Positions 17,682 to 26,760 of a stretch of 42,137 bases of DNA are shown here, one piece after another. The position numbers were made by a program, and so were the translations under genes. Source of the DNA: VRUE01 sp035997045 (GTDB lineage Bacteria > Actinomycetota > Thermoleophilia > Solirubrobacterales > 70-9); NCBI GenBank assembly GCA_035997045.1, contig DASYIY010000046.1:1-42137 (forward strand). Reading direction: 5' to 3'. Each line of letters starts with the position of its first letter. Positions within the stretch are counted from its first letter, which is position 1. The notes under the pieces were generated by a model. The model was given only the letters and a program-made list of their open reading frames with translations. It searched no databases and was not told where the DNA came from.

Positions 17682-17918
17682 CTACTTGCGCGTCATCACA
17701 ACGATGCCGAAAGCGACCGCTGCCAGGGTCGCCAGCATGGCGAGGCCGGCCAGCGTCACCGCCGCTCCCGCGGCCAGAGGCCGCTCGTTGCGGCTGAGGT
17801 CGGCGAAGCGGGCAACGCCCCAGATCGCGACCGAGAAGACGACCGTGACGCCGACCCCGGCGAACAGCGAGACGACCACCGTCTCCAGCAGCTGCTTGGT
17901 CTCGACCACGACCGCCAT
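17682..17918 (-). CDS. Small two-helix membrane protein next to PiT
   Basis: 78 residues with two membrane helices (about 12-34 and 50-74) joined by a short polar loop FADLSRNERPLA. It starts 3 nt after the PiT stop, so it is almost certainly co-translated with the transporter. Function unknown; a subunit or modulator of PiT is possible from position alone. Confidence 0.72.
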   Translation of the reverse strand: MAVVVETKQLLETVVVSLFAGVGVTVVFSVAIWGVARFADLSRNERPLAAGAAVTLAGLAMLATLAAVAFGIVVMTRK

Positions 17919-17921
17919 CGC

Positions 17922-19019
17922 TCAGCCGGCCGGCACCGGGGCGCCCTCGCGCGAGCGGCGGGCGAAGACGGCGAAGATCAGCGAGAGCGACATCAGCGTC
18001 ACCAGCACCGGGCCGAGGGCGCCGCTACCGAAGATCGCGGTCAGGCCATAGGCCAGCGCGCCGATCGCCGCCGCGGCCGGCAACGTCAACAGCCAGGCGG
18101 TGATGATGTTGCCGGCCACCCCCCAGCGCACGGCCGAGAGCCGCTTGCCGGCGCCCGCCCCCATCACGCCGCCGTTGATCACGTGGGTGGTCGAGAGCGG
18201 GAAGCCAAAGTGGGTCGAGGCGAGGATCACGGTTGCGCCCGCGCCCTGGGCGGAGAACCCCTGCGCCGCGTCCATCTTGATGATCCGGGTCCCGGTCGTG
18301 CGGATGATCCGCCAGCCACCGCTGTAGGTGCCGAGGGCGATCGCGGTTGCCGAGGAGACGATCACCCAGGTCGGCGGGTCGGCGTTGGCGCCGAGCGTGC
18401 CGTTGGCAACCAGCGCCAGCGTGATCACACCCATCGTCTTCTGCGCGTCGTTGGTGCCGTGGGCCAGGGCCAGCAACCCGCCGGAGATGATCTGCCCATA
18501 GCGGAAGCCACGGGTCACCATCCCCGGCCGCTGCCGGCCGACCACCCGGTAGACCAGCCCGATCGCGATCCCGGCGACGACGAAGGCGAGGATCGGCGCG
18601 ATCACCGCTGGGATCAGGACCTTGCCGACCAGGCCATCGGCCAGTACTGCGTCGAAGCCCGCCGCCGCCACGGCAGAGCCGACCACGCCGCCGATCAGCG
18701 CGTGCGAGGAGCTGGACGGCAGCCCGAAGGACCAGGTGATCAGGTTCCAGGCGATCGCCCCGATCAGGCCGGCAAAAACGATCGTCGGGGTGATCACGGC
18801 CGAGTTGACAACGTCGTTGGCGACTGTCGCAGCAACCGAGATCGAGATGAAAGCGCCGAGGAAGTTCAGTGCCGAAGCGATCCCGATCGCCACCGACGGC
18901 CGCGCCGCCCCGGTCGAGATCGACGTCGCGACCACATTGGCCGTGTCGTGGAAACCGTTGGTGAAGTCGAAGGCGAGCGCCGTCCCTACGACAATGAAAA
19001 GAATGACGTCAGAGCTCAT
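17922..19019 (-). CDS. pit: PiT-family inorganic phosphate transporter
   Basis: Low-affinity symport of metal-phosphate, 365 residues with about ten membrane helices. The PiT signature appears twice: AFDFTNGFHDTANVVATSISTGAA near the N-terminus, and GTNDAQKTMGVITLAL with STTHVINGGVMGAG in the second half. It follows the DUF47 gene by 9 nt, a pairing seen in many bacteria, where the DUF47 protein is needed for or modulates transport. Confidence 0.96.
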   Translation of the reverse strand: MSSDVILFIVVGTALAFDFTNGFHDTANVVATSISTGAARPSVAIGIASALNFLGAFISISVAATVANDVVNSAVITPTIVFAGLIGAIAWNLITWSFGLPSSSSHALIGGVVGSAVAAAGFDAVLADGLVGKVLIPAVIAPILAFVVAGIAIGLVYRVVGRQRPGMVTRGFRYGQIISGGLLALAHGTNDAQKTMGVITLALVANGTLGANADPPTWVIVSSATAIALGTYSGGWRIIRTTGTRIIKMDAAQGFSAQGAGATVILASTHFGFPLSTTHVINGGVMGAGAGKRLSAVRWGVAGNIITAWLLTLPAAAAIGALAYGLTAIFGSGALGPVLVTLMSLSLIFAVFARRSREGAPVPAG

Positions 19020-19028
19020 GTGACGGAG

Positions 19029-19646
19029 TCACGAGTTCTTGATCACGATGCCCTCGATTATCTGGGCGGCCGTCTCGGTCGCGTCGATCGCGTTCTCGAG
19101 CACGGCGAACATGTCCTTCCAGCGGATCACGACCATCGGGTCGATCCCGTTGGAGAAGAGCGAGGCGACGGCGTCGCGGGAGATCCGGTCGCCCTCGTTC
19201 TCGAGGCGGTGGATCTCGATCCAGTATTTGTCGAGCTGCTTGAACTCGGGTAGGTGCTCGAGCCCCTCGGCAAGCTGCTCGCAGGCCCCGACCAGGACTT
19301 TGGTCAGCGCTTGCGCCTGCGACATCGGCGCCTCGATCTTGTAGAGGCCGAGCAGGTCCGCCGCCTCCTCGGTGTAGTCGACGATGTCGTCCATCTGCGT
19401 CGCCAGCCCGTAGATGTCCTCACGGTCGATCGGGGTGACGAAGGTCGAGTTGAGGCGTTTGATGATCGCGTGGGTGATCCGGTCGCCCTCCTTCTCGGCC
19501 TTGAAGATGTCCTGAGCCAGGGTGTCGGCATCGGGCCACGTGCCCATCATCTGGTCGAGCAGCCGCGAGGCCTGAAGGGTGTTCTGCCCGGCCTCGATGA
19601 AGAGGTCGAAGAAGGTGCGATCGCGAGGCAGGAGGGAGAGGCGCAC
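19029..19646 (-). CDS. DUF47/PhoU-like partner of PiT
   Basis: 205 residues, mostly helical, starting MRLSLLPRDRTFFDLFIEAGQNTLQASRLLDQMM. Conserved family features are FKAEKEGDRITHAIIKRLNSTFVTPIDREDIYGLATQMDDIVDYTEEAADLLGLY and, later, RLENEGDRISRDAV. The E-x-x-x-D motifs are those that bind metal clusters in PhoU-fold proteins. It lies directly upstream of pit in one operon. It differs in sequence from the PhoU protein of the pst operon at 26.1 kb. Confidence 0.94.
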   Translation of the reverse strand: MRLSLLPRDRTFFDLFIEAGQNTLQASRLLDQMMGTWPDADTLAQDIFKAEKEGDRITHAIIKRLNSTFVTPIDREDIYGLATQMDDIVDYTEEAADLLGLYKIEAPMSQAQALTKVLVGACEQLAEGLEHLPEFKQLDKYWIEIHRLENEGDRISRDAVASLFSNGIDPMVVIRWKDMFAVLENAIDATETAAQIIEGIVIKNS

Positions 19647-19685
19647 GACCCGACAATCCTATTGGTAGGAGCGGGGGCGCCCCAC

Positions 19686-21794
19686 TTAGCCCGTGCTTGC
19701 GGCGAGCTGCTCGGCGGCCCGGGCGGCGTGGCGCTCGCGCAGCTCCTCCTGGACGCTGCGCCGTTGCCCGTTTTCCGGCTGCAGGCGAGTCCAGGCGCCC
19801 TCGGCATCGAGTTCCCAGGCATTGGCGTTCTCGGCGAAGCAGCGTTCGAGAACGTCGAGCAGTTCCGCTTTCAGACCCGGGTCCTCGACCGGGGTCACCA
19901 GCTCGACCCGGCTGTCGAGGTTGCGCGGCATCAGATCGGCCGAGCCGATCAGCACGCGCGTGTTCTCGCCGCGCTGGAAGGTGTAGACGCGCGAGTGCTC
20001 GAGGAAGCGACCGACGATCGAGATCACCCGGATGTTCTCCGAGACCCCCGGCACGCCCGGCCGCAGGCAGCAGATGCCGCGAACGTTGAGATCCACCCGC
20101 ACACCCGCTCGCGAGGCCTCGTACAGCGCCCGGATGCAGGCGGCGTCGACCAGCGAGTTCATCTTCAGCGCGATCCGCGCCTCTTCGCCGGCGCGGTGGG
20201 CCTCGACCGTGGTCTCGATCTCCTCGATGATGCGGTCGCGCATCGTCGTCGGCGAGACCAGGACCTTGCGGTACTCGGCCGGGCGCCCGTAGCCAGTGAG
20301 GAAGTTGAACATCTCGGCGACGTCGGCGCCAATCTCCTCGTCGGCGGTGAAGAGGCCGAAGTCGGTGTAGAGGCGAGCGGTCTTGGGGTGGTAGTTGCCG
20401 GTGCCGATGTGGACGTACTCGCGCACCCGGTCCCCCTCCCGGCGGGCGACGACGATCGCCTTGACGTGGGTCTTCAGGCCAGGGATGCCATAGACGACGT
20501 GGACGCCGGACTCCTCCAGCGACTTCGCCCAGTGGATATTGGCCTCCTCGTCGAAGCGGGCCTTCAGCTCGACCATGCAGACCGCCTGCTTGCCGCGTTC
20601 GGAGGCGCGGATCAGCCCGGGGACCAGCGGCGAGTCGTCGCTGGTCCGGTAGACCGTCTGCTTGATCGCCAGCACGTCGGGGTCGGCGACGGCCTGCTCG
20701 ACGAAGCGCTCGACCGAGGTGTTGAAGGAGTCGTAGGGGTGGTGGACGAGGACGTCCGCCTGGCGGATCGCCGCGAACATGTTGACCTGCTCCTCGTCCT
20801 CGCCCTGCAGGCGCGGCTGCGTCACCGGCGTCCAGGGCGCGAAGCGCAGCTCGGAGTGCCCGGGCACGTCGGCGATGTTGGTGAGGTCGGCGAGGTCGAT
20901 CAGGCCGTCGACGTCGTAGACCTCGCGGTCCTCGAGGCGCAGGGCGTCGATCAGCTGCTGGCGCAGCTTCGAGTTCATCCCGGCGGCGATCTCGAGCCGC
21001 ACGACCTCGCCGAAGCGGCGGCGGCGGATCTCGTCCTGGACCGCCTGCAGCAGATCGTCGGCCTCGTCGGAGACGGTGAAGTCGGCGTCGCGGGTGACGC
21101 GGAAGTAGCCGTGCTCGACTACTTCGGTGCCGGGAAAGAGCACGTCGAGATTGGCGGCGATCGCCTCCTCCAGCGGCACGAAGGCCTTGCCCCCCTCCCC
21201 GACCGGCAGGAAACGGCCGAGCAGCTCCTTCGGCACCTTGACCCGGGCGATGATCTCGGTGCCGCTCTCGGGGTCGCGCAGCAGCACGCCGAGGCTGAGC
21301 GAGAGGTTGGAGATATAGGGGAAGGGACGGCCCAGGCCGATGACAAGCGGCGTCAGCGCCGGGAAGACCTGCTCGTGAAAGCGAACGTCGATTTCGCCCA
21401 GCTCCTGCTCGCTCGCGGTGTCGAGCGAGACGATGCGAATCCCCTCCGCCTTCAGCGCCGGACGCAGGGTGCCGTTGAAACAGTCATGAAGGCGGTGGTC
21501 GAGCTCCAGCACGCGCGCCTGGATCGCGTCGATCTGCTCGCCCGGCGGCAGGCCGTCGGGGCCGCGGGCATCGATCCCGGCGTCGATCTGATCGAACAGG
21601 CCGGCCACCCGGACCATGAAGAACTCATCGAGGTTGTTTGCGTAGATCGCGCAGAAGCGGACCTGCTCCAGCAGCGGCACCTCGGGACCCTCGGCCAGTT
21701 CCAGCACCCGCTGGTTGAAGTCGAGCCAGGAGAGCTCGCGGTTGAAGTAAAGGGCGGGATCGTCGATCGGCCCATCGTACTGGCGCATCGCCAT
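19686..21794 (-). CDS. ppk1: Polyphosphate kinase 1
   Basis: Makes polyphosphate from ATP, membrane-associated; 702 residues, the normal length. The N-terminus YFNRELSWLDFNQRVLELA, the LDEFFMVRVAGL motif, the autophosphorylated histidine region HIGTGNYHPKTARLYTDFGLFT and the second active-site stretch VYTFQRGENTRVLIGSADLMPRNLDSRVEL are present. The open frame reaches 22337, but that part overlaps the PHP-GT gene; ATG 21794 (MAMRQYDGPIDDP) is the natural start, 13 nt after that gene's stop. Central gene of the polyphosphate block. Confidence 0.97.
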   Translation of the reverse strand: MAMRQYDGPIDDPALYFNRELSWLDFNQRVLELAEGPEVPLLEQVRFCAIYANNLDEFFMVRVAGLFDQIDAGIDARGPDGLPPGEQIDAIQARVLELDHRLHDCFNGTLRPALKAEGIRIVSLDTASEQELGEIDVRFHEQVFPALTPLVIGLGRPFPYISNLSLSLGVLLRDPESGTEIIARVKVPKELLGRFLPVGEGGKAFVPLEEAIAANLDVLFPGTEVVEHGYFRVTRDADFTVSDEADDLLQAVQDEIRRRRFGEVVRLEIAAGMNSKLRQQLIDALRLEDREVYDVDGLIDLADLTNIADVPGHSELRFAPWTPVTQPRLQGEDEEQVNMFAAIRQADVLVHHPYDSFNTSVERFVEQAVADPDVLAIKQTVYRTSDDSPLVPGLIRASERGKQAVCMVELKARFDEEANIHWAKSLEESGVHVVYGIPGLKTHVKAIVVARREGDRVREYVHIGTGNYHPKTARLYTDFGLFTADEEIGADVAEMFNFLTGYGRPAEYRKVLVSPTTMRDRIIEEIETTVEAHRAGEEARIALKMNSLVDAACIRALYEASRAGVRVDLNVRGICCLRPGVPGVSENIRVISIVGRFLEHSRVYTFQRGENTRVLIGSADLMPRNLDSRVELVTPVEDPGLKAELLDVLERCFAENANAWELDAEGAWTRLQPENGQRRSVQEELRERHAARAAEQLAASTG

Positions 21795-21807
21795 CGTCCC
21801 GAGCGGC

Positions 21808-24081
21808 TCAGGCAGCGCGGGCGGGCGCTTGCCGCCCGGCCGCCGGAACGGCGCTGAGAGCGCGACGATAGCCCTCGGCGAGCTGCTCGAGGGCGCGCTC
21901 CCAGGAGCGGCCTTGGGCCGCGCGAACGGCGGAGGCGCCGAGGTGGCGACGCAGCAGTGGCGAGGCCGCAAGCTGCAGCACGGTGCCGGCGATGTGATCG
22001 GCGTCGGGCCGGCAGAGCATGCCGGTGTGGCGGTTCTCGACCAGCGAGGCCGGGCCGCCCTCGGCGACGGCAACCACCGGCAGGCCGCTGGCACCGGCCT
22101 CGAGCACGACCTGGCCGTAGGTGTCGGTGGTCGAGCAGAAGAGGAAGAGGTCGGCGCTGGCGTAGGCACGGGCCAGGTCCTCGCCATCGAGCCAGCCGAG
22201 GAAGGTCGCGCGCTCGCCGAGCCGAGCGCGCAGCTCGTCCCCCTCGGGCCCGCCACCGGCGAGCAGCAGATGCAACCTCGGATCCGCCTCGTGCGCGCGC
22301 AAGAAGCTCTCGGCGAGCAAATCGAGGCCCTTCTCACGAGTGAGCCGGCCGGCGTAGAGAACCTTGACCTCGCCGGGGTAGTCCTCGCGGCGAGCCTTGC
22401 TGGGGTCGAAACGGGAGACGTCTACGCCACGCTCCCAGCGCCCCAGGCGCCCCGGCTCGACGCCGAGCTCGAGCAGGGAACGATCCGCTGCGGGGCTCGG
22501 CGAGAGCACCAGCGAGGGCGCACCGTAGAACGCCGCCAGCGCCATCCGCGCAATCGACTCGATACCACCGTCGCCACTGCGCAGGCCGGCGTAGGCACCG
22601 AGCTCGGTGTGGTAGCTGGCGATCAACGGCGTGCCGGCGACCCGGTTGAGCAGCGTCGCGGCGATGCCGGCCGGGCCGGGGGCGGTGACGTGGACGGCGT
22701 CGTAGCGACCCTCGGCGAGCGTCTCGACCAGATCCGGCAGACCGGGAACCCCAAGGCTCATCCCGGCGTAGAAGGGGACCTCGAGCTCGGCAGCCGCCGG
22801 CAGCCGCCGGTCGACCCCGGCATCGGTGCCGACCACCTCGATCTCGAAGCCCGGCACTCCGAGCTCGCGAATCTTCTCGATCGTCGCGGTGACGCCGTGC
22901 ATCGAGCCGATCCCGTCAGCGATCAGCGCGATCCGCGGCCGCTCTCCCGGCCGAGCGGTCAGCTTCACCTTCTCGGCACCGAGGAAGGCGGTGGCGGGAG
23001 CGTAGGGCACGGCCGGGAGGAGGGCGTCGAAGAGGTCGCCGAAAGCGGCACCGATGTCACCTCTCCCCGCTGCGGCGGCCCCATTCGCGACCGCGCCGCG
23101 CAGGCGCCGCTCATGGATGCGGCGAGCGCGGCGGTAGAGGTCGGCGTGCGAGAAATCCTCGGCCTGCATGTGGGCGAGCAGGTCGCGGCCACGCAGGTCG
23201 ATGTCGATCGAGCGCAGCCAGGCCTCGAGCAGCGCCCGGGCGTCGCCGGGGCCGATGTCGGCGGCGACCTTGCCCTCACGGGCGGCGCCCTCGCCGATCG
23301 CCCGCTGAGCGATCTTCAGAACCGCGGAGGGGTCCGGCCCGGCGCCCTCGTCCTCTTCGCGGTCGAGCACGAGAGCGCGGGTCGCCAGCGCCATCGCCGC
23401 GTGTGCCCACTTGGCGGCGCTGCCCTGCTCTCCGCCCGCCTCGACCGCGCCCTGGCGCAGGTGCTGCAGAAACTCTTCCGGCGTGGCGGCCGCGGGCGCC
23501 TCGGTGAAGGTGCGGCCGATATCCACGCCGGCGTGATCGTCGGAGCCGCCGATGCCGGTGTCGCCGTGGGTCTCGGTGTAGACGGCGGCGGGCATGTTCA
23601 GCTCAGCGGCTCGCGATCCGTTGCGCACCTCCCAGACCGGGAAGAGCCCGGCGAGCAGCCGCCGGTGCCGGGGCAGCAGCGGCGCCTCGACGTTGTAGAA
23701 CGGGTGCGCGAGCGCGCAGGCGATCTCGTTTTCCAAAAGGTATGCGGCGCAGGACTCGAGATCGCCGGTGTGTGCCTGCAGCCACTCGTGGTCTCCGGGA
23801 GTGATCCCGTAACAGAGGACGTGAACCGCCTGGGGCTCGCCGGCGAAGCGAGCGGTCAGCTCCTCGGAGACGAAGCAATCGGGACGGTCGGCGAGCTCGA
23901 GGCAACCGTCGATCGTGTCGTGGTCGGTGATCGTGACGAAGTCCATCCCCCGCCGCTTGGCCAGCTCGTAGACCTCCTCGGGCGGCGTCGCGCACTCGGG
24001 AAGGCCAAGCGAGCGTTGAACCCCGAGGCGTGAAAACTGCGAGGCCGTGGAGTGGCAATGCATATCTACTCGGGAAGTCAT
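21808..24081 (-). CDS. PHP phosphoesterase-GT4 glycosyltransferase fusion
   Basis: 757 residues in two enzyme parts. Residues 1 to about 230 form a PHP metallo-phosphoesterase: HxH at 8-10 (MHCHS), TITDHDT, CALAHPFYNV, the Glu in WEVRNGS and GGSDDHAGVD, so the metal ligands look complete. A helical linker of about 130 residues follows. Residues about 362-740 form a GT-B, GT4-type transferase: GIGSMHGVTATIEKI, YHTELGAY, KVLYAGRLTREKGLDLLAE, LLAGGGPEGDELRARLG, and the donor-site motif CSTTDTYGQVVLEAGASGLPVV. An AGGGAG precedes ATG 24081. It lies between ppk1 and the CHAD genes. Substrates unknown. Confidence 0.92.
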   Translation of the reverse strand: MTSRVDMHCHSTASQFSRLGVQRSLGLPECATPPEEVYELAKRRGMDFVTITDHDTIDGCLELADRPDCFVSEELTARFAGEPQAVHVLCYGITPGDHEWLQAHTGDLESCAAYLLENEIACALAHPFYNVEAPLLPRHRRLLAGLFPVWEVRNGSRAAELNMPAAVYTETHGDTGIGGSDDHAGVDIGRTFTEAPAAATPEEFLQHLRQGAVEAGGEQGSAAKWAHAAMALATRALVLDREEDEGAGPDPSAVLKIAQRAIGEGAAREGKVAADIGPGDARALLEAWLRSIDIDLRGRDLLAHMQAEDFSHADLYRRARRIHERRLRGAVANGAAAAGRGDIGAAFGDLFDALLPAVPYAPATAFLGAEKVKLTARPGERPRIALIADGIGSMHGVTATIEKIRELGVPGFEIEVVGTDAGVDRRLPAAAELEVPFYAGMSLGVPGLPDLVETLAEGRYDAVHVTAPGPAGIAATLLNRVAGTPLIASYHTELGAYAGLRSGDGGIESIARMALAAFYGAPSLVLSPSPAADRSLLELGVEPGRLGRWERGVDVSRFDPSKARREDYPGEVKVLYAGRLTREKGLDLLAESFLRAHEADPRLHLLLAGGGPEGDELRARLGERATFLGWLDGEDLARAYASADLFLFCSTTDTYGQVVLEAGASGLPVVAVAEGGPASLVENRHTGMLCRPDADHIAGTVLQLAASPLLRRHLGASAVRAAQGRSWERALEQLAEGYRRALSAVPAAGRQAPARAA

Positions 24082-24109
24082 CGGCGTCTCCCTGCTCTAG
24101 TCGTTTCTG

Positions 24110-24607
24110 TCACCTCCAGAGTTCGCTATTAGCAGGGAAAACTTGTGAACGAGCAGGCAATTCGCGGTGAAGATCCAGTGACCGGGGACGAGACGTGGCC
24201 TCAAGCGCGGCCCAGGTGCCCTTGCTCGCCTCCGCCTGCCAGAGCGCGGCGAAGTCATGGAAGAGGTGGTTGCGGCGCTCGTGCAGTAGCGCCGCGGCCG
24301 AGTCGATCGGCTCGACCTTGGGCAGCATCAGGTCGCAGTCGTGAAGGTCGCCCAGTACGGACTGCAGCTGCTTGGCGGCGTCACGGGCAACCTTCGCCTC
24401 CTCGCCGATGCAGGGGCCGACGATCTCCAGCACGTAACGCAGGCGCTTGGCCGCGATCCGCATGTCGTGCTGGGCGGCACCGGCATCGGACACGAGCGCC
24501 CCGTCAGCGAAGCCACGCAGCTCATCGAGCCGGATGCGGACTATGCGCGCGGCGTTGGGGCGCAGCGGCGCCCGCGGATCGAGATCCTTGACCCCACGGG
24601 CCTTCAT
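24110..24607 (-). CDS. CHAD-domain protein, second half
   Basis: 165 residues forming only about one half of a normal CHAD domain (conserved histidine alpha-helical domain). It has the hallmark helix AAQHDMRIAAKRLRYVLEIV with the conserved His and Arg residues, then QLQSVLGDLHDCDLML, typical of the C-terminal half of CHAD. It starts with ATG 24607 overlapping the stop of the first CHAD gene (ATGA). CHAD proteins bind polyphosphate through basic grooves; the neighbours ppk1 and ppx agree. The last ~25 residues have no family match. Confidence 0.88.
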   Translation of the reverse strand: MKARGVKDLDPRAPLRPNAARIVRIRLDELRGFADGALVSDAGAAQHDMRIAAKRLRYVLEIVGPCIGEEAKVARDAAKQLQSVLGDLHDCDLMLPKVEPIDSAAALLHERRNHLFHDFAALWQAEASKGTWAALEATSRPRSLDLHRELPARSQVFPANSELWR

Positions 24608-25077
24608 CTCCTCGCCGCCTTGGCGAGCCCGGTCAAGCGCCGCCGCAGCTTCTTCAGCCGCTTGGCGGTGACAAAGGGGGCGAGATCGTCATTGGCCTGC
24701 CGCTGCCGCACGCGCAGATCCTCGATCAGCGCCTCGAGCGCCTCGCGATCCTCGCTTGCGCCCTCGCCGGAGAGACCTTCCAGCAGCTCGATCTCGACAT
24801 CGAGGTCGCGGCGCTCGCCGAGCGCGTCGGCCAGCGCCTTCACCCGCTTCAGCGCCTTGCGATGCCGCTTGCGCGGAAAGCAATCTTCGAAAATCTCCAG
24901 CGCCGCCCGCAAGCGCCGCGTCGCGACTCGCATGTCATGGACGTGCTCCACCTCGCCGAGATCGAGCACGCCGTCGGCCTGCTTGAAGACCTCCTTGGCG
25001 CGGATCTTGACCACGCGCCTGGCGGCGGCCCCGAATGACGCCTCGCAGTCGAGCTCGACCTTGCGCGCGCTAGCCAC
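24604..25077 (-). CDS. CHAD-domain protein, first half
   Basis: 157 residues from GTG 25077. The CHAD motif is EHVHDMRVATRRLRAALEIFEDCFP followed by KALADALGERRDLDVEIELLEG, the N-terminal half of the domain, ending in a basic helix TAKRLKKLRRRLTGLAKAARR. CHAD usually is a single protein of two such four-helix units; here the two units are separate, coupled genes, so they probably pair as a heterodimer. Strongly basic, as expected for polyphosphate binding. Confidence 0.88.
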   Translation of the reverse strand: MASARKVELDCEASFGAAARRVVKIRAKEVFKQADGVLDLGEVEHVHDMRVATRRLRAALEIFEDCFPRKRHRKALKRVKALADALGERRDLDVEIELLEGLSGEGASEDREALEALIEDLRVRQRQANDDLAPFVTAKRLKKLRRRLTGLAKAARR

Positions 25078-25109
25078 AGGATGAGGCTAGAGGAGAACCG
25101 CCGTGCGCT

Positions 25110-26015
25110 CTAGGCGGCGAGGCGAATGCGCGAGCCGTTGATGCTGCCGTTGAGCATGTCGAGGACGACGCCCTCGCGCAGGCCACCCTTGCCGATTTGC
25201 AGCGGCTGGCCCAGTAGCTCGGAGACCTTCTCCAGCAGCAGCACCCCGGTGGCGAGAATGCGGACCCGTTCCGGGTCGAGCTCGTAGCGCCGGGCAACCT
25301 CGGCCGCCGGGTCGCCGCAGAGGACGCGAATGCCGCGCTCCAGCGTCTCGTACTCGAGCACCGCACCGACCAGGCGCCGCAGCGAGGTGGCGCTGCCGCC
25401 AACCGCGACGGCCTGAGCTGGGTGCTCGATCTCAACCCCGGCGAAGATGTCGTCGATGCGATCGCGGACCTTGCGGATCTCGGCCGCCGAGGGGGGATCG
25501 GAGGAGATCAGCTCGTCGGCGAGGACGCCCGATCCGACCCGCCAGGAGCGGACCTCGCTGGCTCCGCCCGGCACTGTGCCGAGGATCACCTCGGTCGACC
25601 CGCCGCCGACGTCGACGACGCCGACCCTGCCGGCCACCGGGTGCCCTAGCGTCTTGGTCGCGCCAATAAAGGAGAGCCTCCCCTCCTCCTCGTCGCTGAG
25701 AATCTCGACCGGCACCCCGGCCGCCTCGCCGATCGCCTCCGCCACGGCCTCGCCGTTCGAGGCCTCGCGCACGGCAGCGGTCGCAACCGCCCGAATCTCC
25801 TCCGCCCCGGTCTCTTTCGCCAGGCGCACCTGGGTCGCAACTACCTCGCAGACTTCGTCGATCTTCGCGCCGACGATCGCGCCATCGCTGTCAAGCGCCT
25901 TGTTGATCCGCGTGTAAGCCCGCTGCTCCATCACCTTCTTCAACTGGCCATCCACAGGCTCCGCGACCAAGACTCGCGTCGTGTTGGAACCAATATCTAT
26001 GGCAGCGCAGAGCAT
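25110..26015 (-). CDS. ppx: Exopolyphosphatase (Ppx/GppA family)
   Basis: Removes terminal phosphate from polyphosphate or pppGpp; 301 residues, the short actinobacterial form without the C-terminal HD domain. The ASKHA-fold motifs are AAIDIGSNTTRVLVAE, AVATAAVREASNG, SDEEEGRLSFIGA, GVVDVGGGSTEVILG and AVGGSATSL. Which of polyphosphate or pppGpp it prefers cannot be told. It opens the CHAD-PHP/GT-PPK1 stretch. Confidence 0.95.
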   Translation of the reverse strand: MLCAAIDIGSNTTRVLVAEPVDGQLKKVMEQRAYTRINKALDSDGAIVGAKIDEVCEVVATQVRLAKETGAEEIRAVATAAVREASNGEAVAEAIGEAAGVPVEILSDEEEGRLSFIGATKTLGHPVAGRVGVVDVGGGSTEVILGTVPGGASEVRSWRVGSGVLADELISSDPPSAAEIRKVRDRIDDIFAGVEIEHPAQAVAVGGSATSLRRLVGAVLEYETLERGIRVLCGDPAAEVARRYELDPERVRILATGVLLLEKVSELLGQPLQIGKGGLREGVVLDMLNGSINGSRIRLAA

Positions 26016-26073
26016 CCCGGGCCTCTTTCAGCATGTTCCCAGACGCAGCGGATCTCAACCGTTACTCGCGCCC

Positions 26074-26760
26074 CTACCCACTGGGATGCGAGGCGTCCTC
26101 AAACTCGCGGAAGAGGCCCGTCACCACAAACGCAACCTGCTCGCCGATGTCGACGGCGTTGTCGGCGATGCGCTCGATCGCCCGCGCGGCGAGCAGCATC
26201 GTCATCGCCCATTCGCGCCGGTCGGCATCGTCGCCGATCTCCAAAGCGAGGCGGAAGCATTCGCGGTTGAGGTTGTCGACGACGTCGTCTTGGCGCACCA
26301 GGTCCTGGGCGAGTTCGATGTCGCGGTCGCCGAAGGCGCGCTTGGCCTGGCTGATCAGCAACTTCGTCTGCCCGCCCATCGAGAGGATCAGCTTCACCAT
26401 CTCCCGGTCGGCCGGCGGCTCGTTGCCAGAGAGCGGGATCATCTTGCAGATGTTCACGCACTGATCGCCCATCCGCTCGACGCTCTTCAGCACGTGCAGC
26501 AAGGCCGAGATCAGGCGCAGGTCGGTCGCCACCGGCGACTGCGTCGCCAGCAGCGTGATCAGGCTCTGGTGCACCTCGAGGTAGCGACCGTCGATGCGGT
26601 CGTCATCGACGACGACCAGCTGCGCCAGCTCGACGTCCTGATGCTCGATCGCCTCCAGGGTCCGTTTCAGCGCCGCGCTGACGAGGTTGAGCCCGTCGAG
26701 GGCGCTGCCCTCGAGCCGGTCGAGCTCCTCCTGGTACTGGGTGCGAGTTTCGGTCGGCAT
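26074..26760 (-). CDS. phoU: Phosphate signalling protein PhoU
   Basis: 228 residues, two repeats of a three-helix bundle. Repeat signatures with the metal-binding E/D-x-x-x-D pattern are LVVVDDDRIDGRYLEVHQSLITLLATQSPVATDLRLI and LVRQDDVVDNLNRECFRLALE; ERMGDQCVNICKM and ERIADNAVDIGEQVAFV close the repeats. Couples the Pst transporter to the PhoR-PhoB-type sensor. The start codon overlaps the stop of pstB by 1 nt. Confidence 0.96.
   Translation of the reverse strand: MPTETRTQYQEELDRLEGSALDGLNLVSAALKRTLEAIEHQDVELAQLVVVDDDRIDGRYLEVHQSLITLLATQSPVATDLRLISALLHVLKSVERMGDQCVNICKMIPLSGNEPPADREMVKLILSMGGQTKLLISQAKRAFGDRDIELAQDLVRQDDVVDNLNRECFRLALEIGDDADRREWAMTMLLAARAIERIADNAVDIGEQVAFVVTGLFREFEDASHPSG

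Noticed and set aside
19647..19685. GGGGCGCCCC palindrome after ppk1 as a terminator
   Set aside because: A short GC palindrome with no loop or T-run, too likely by chance in this base composition.
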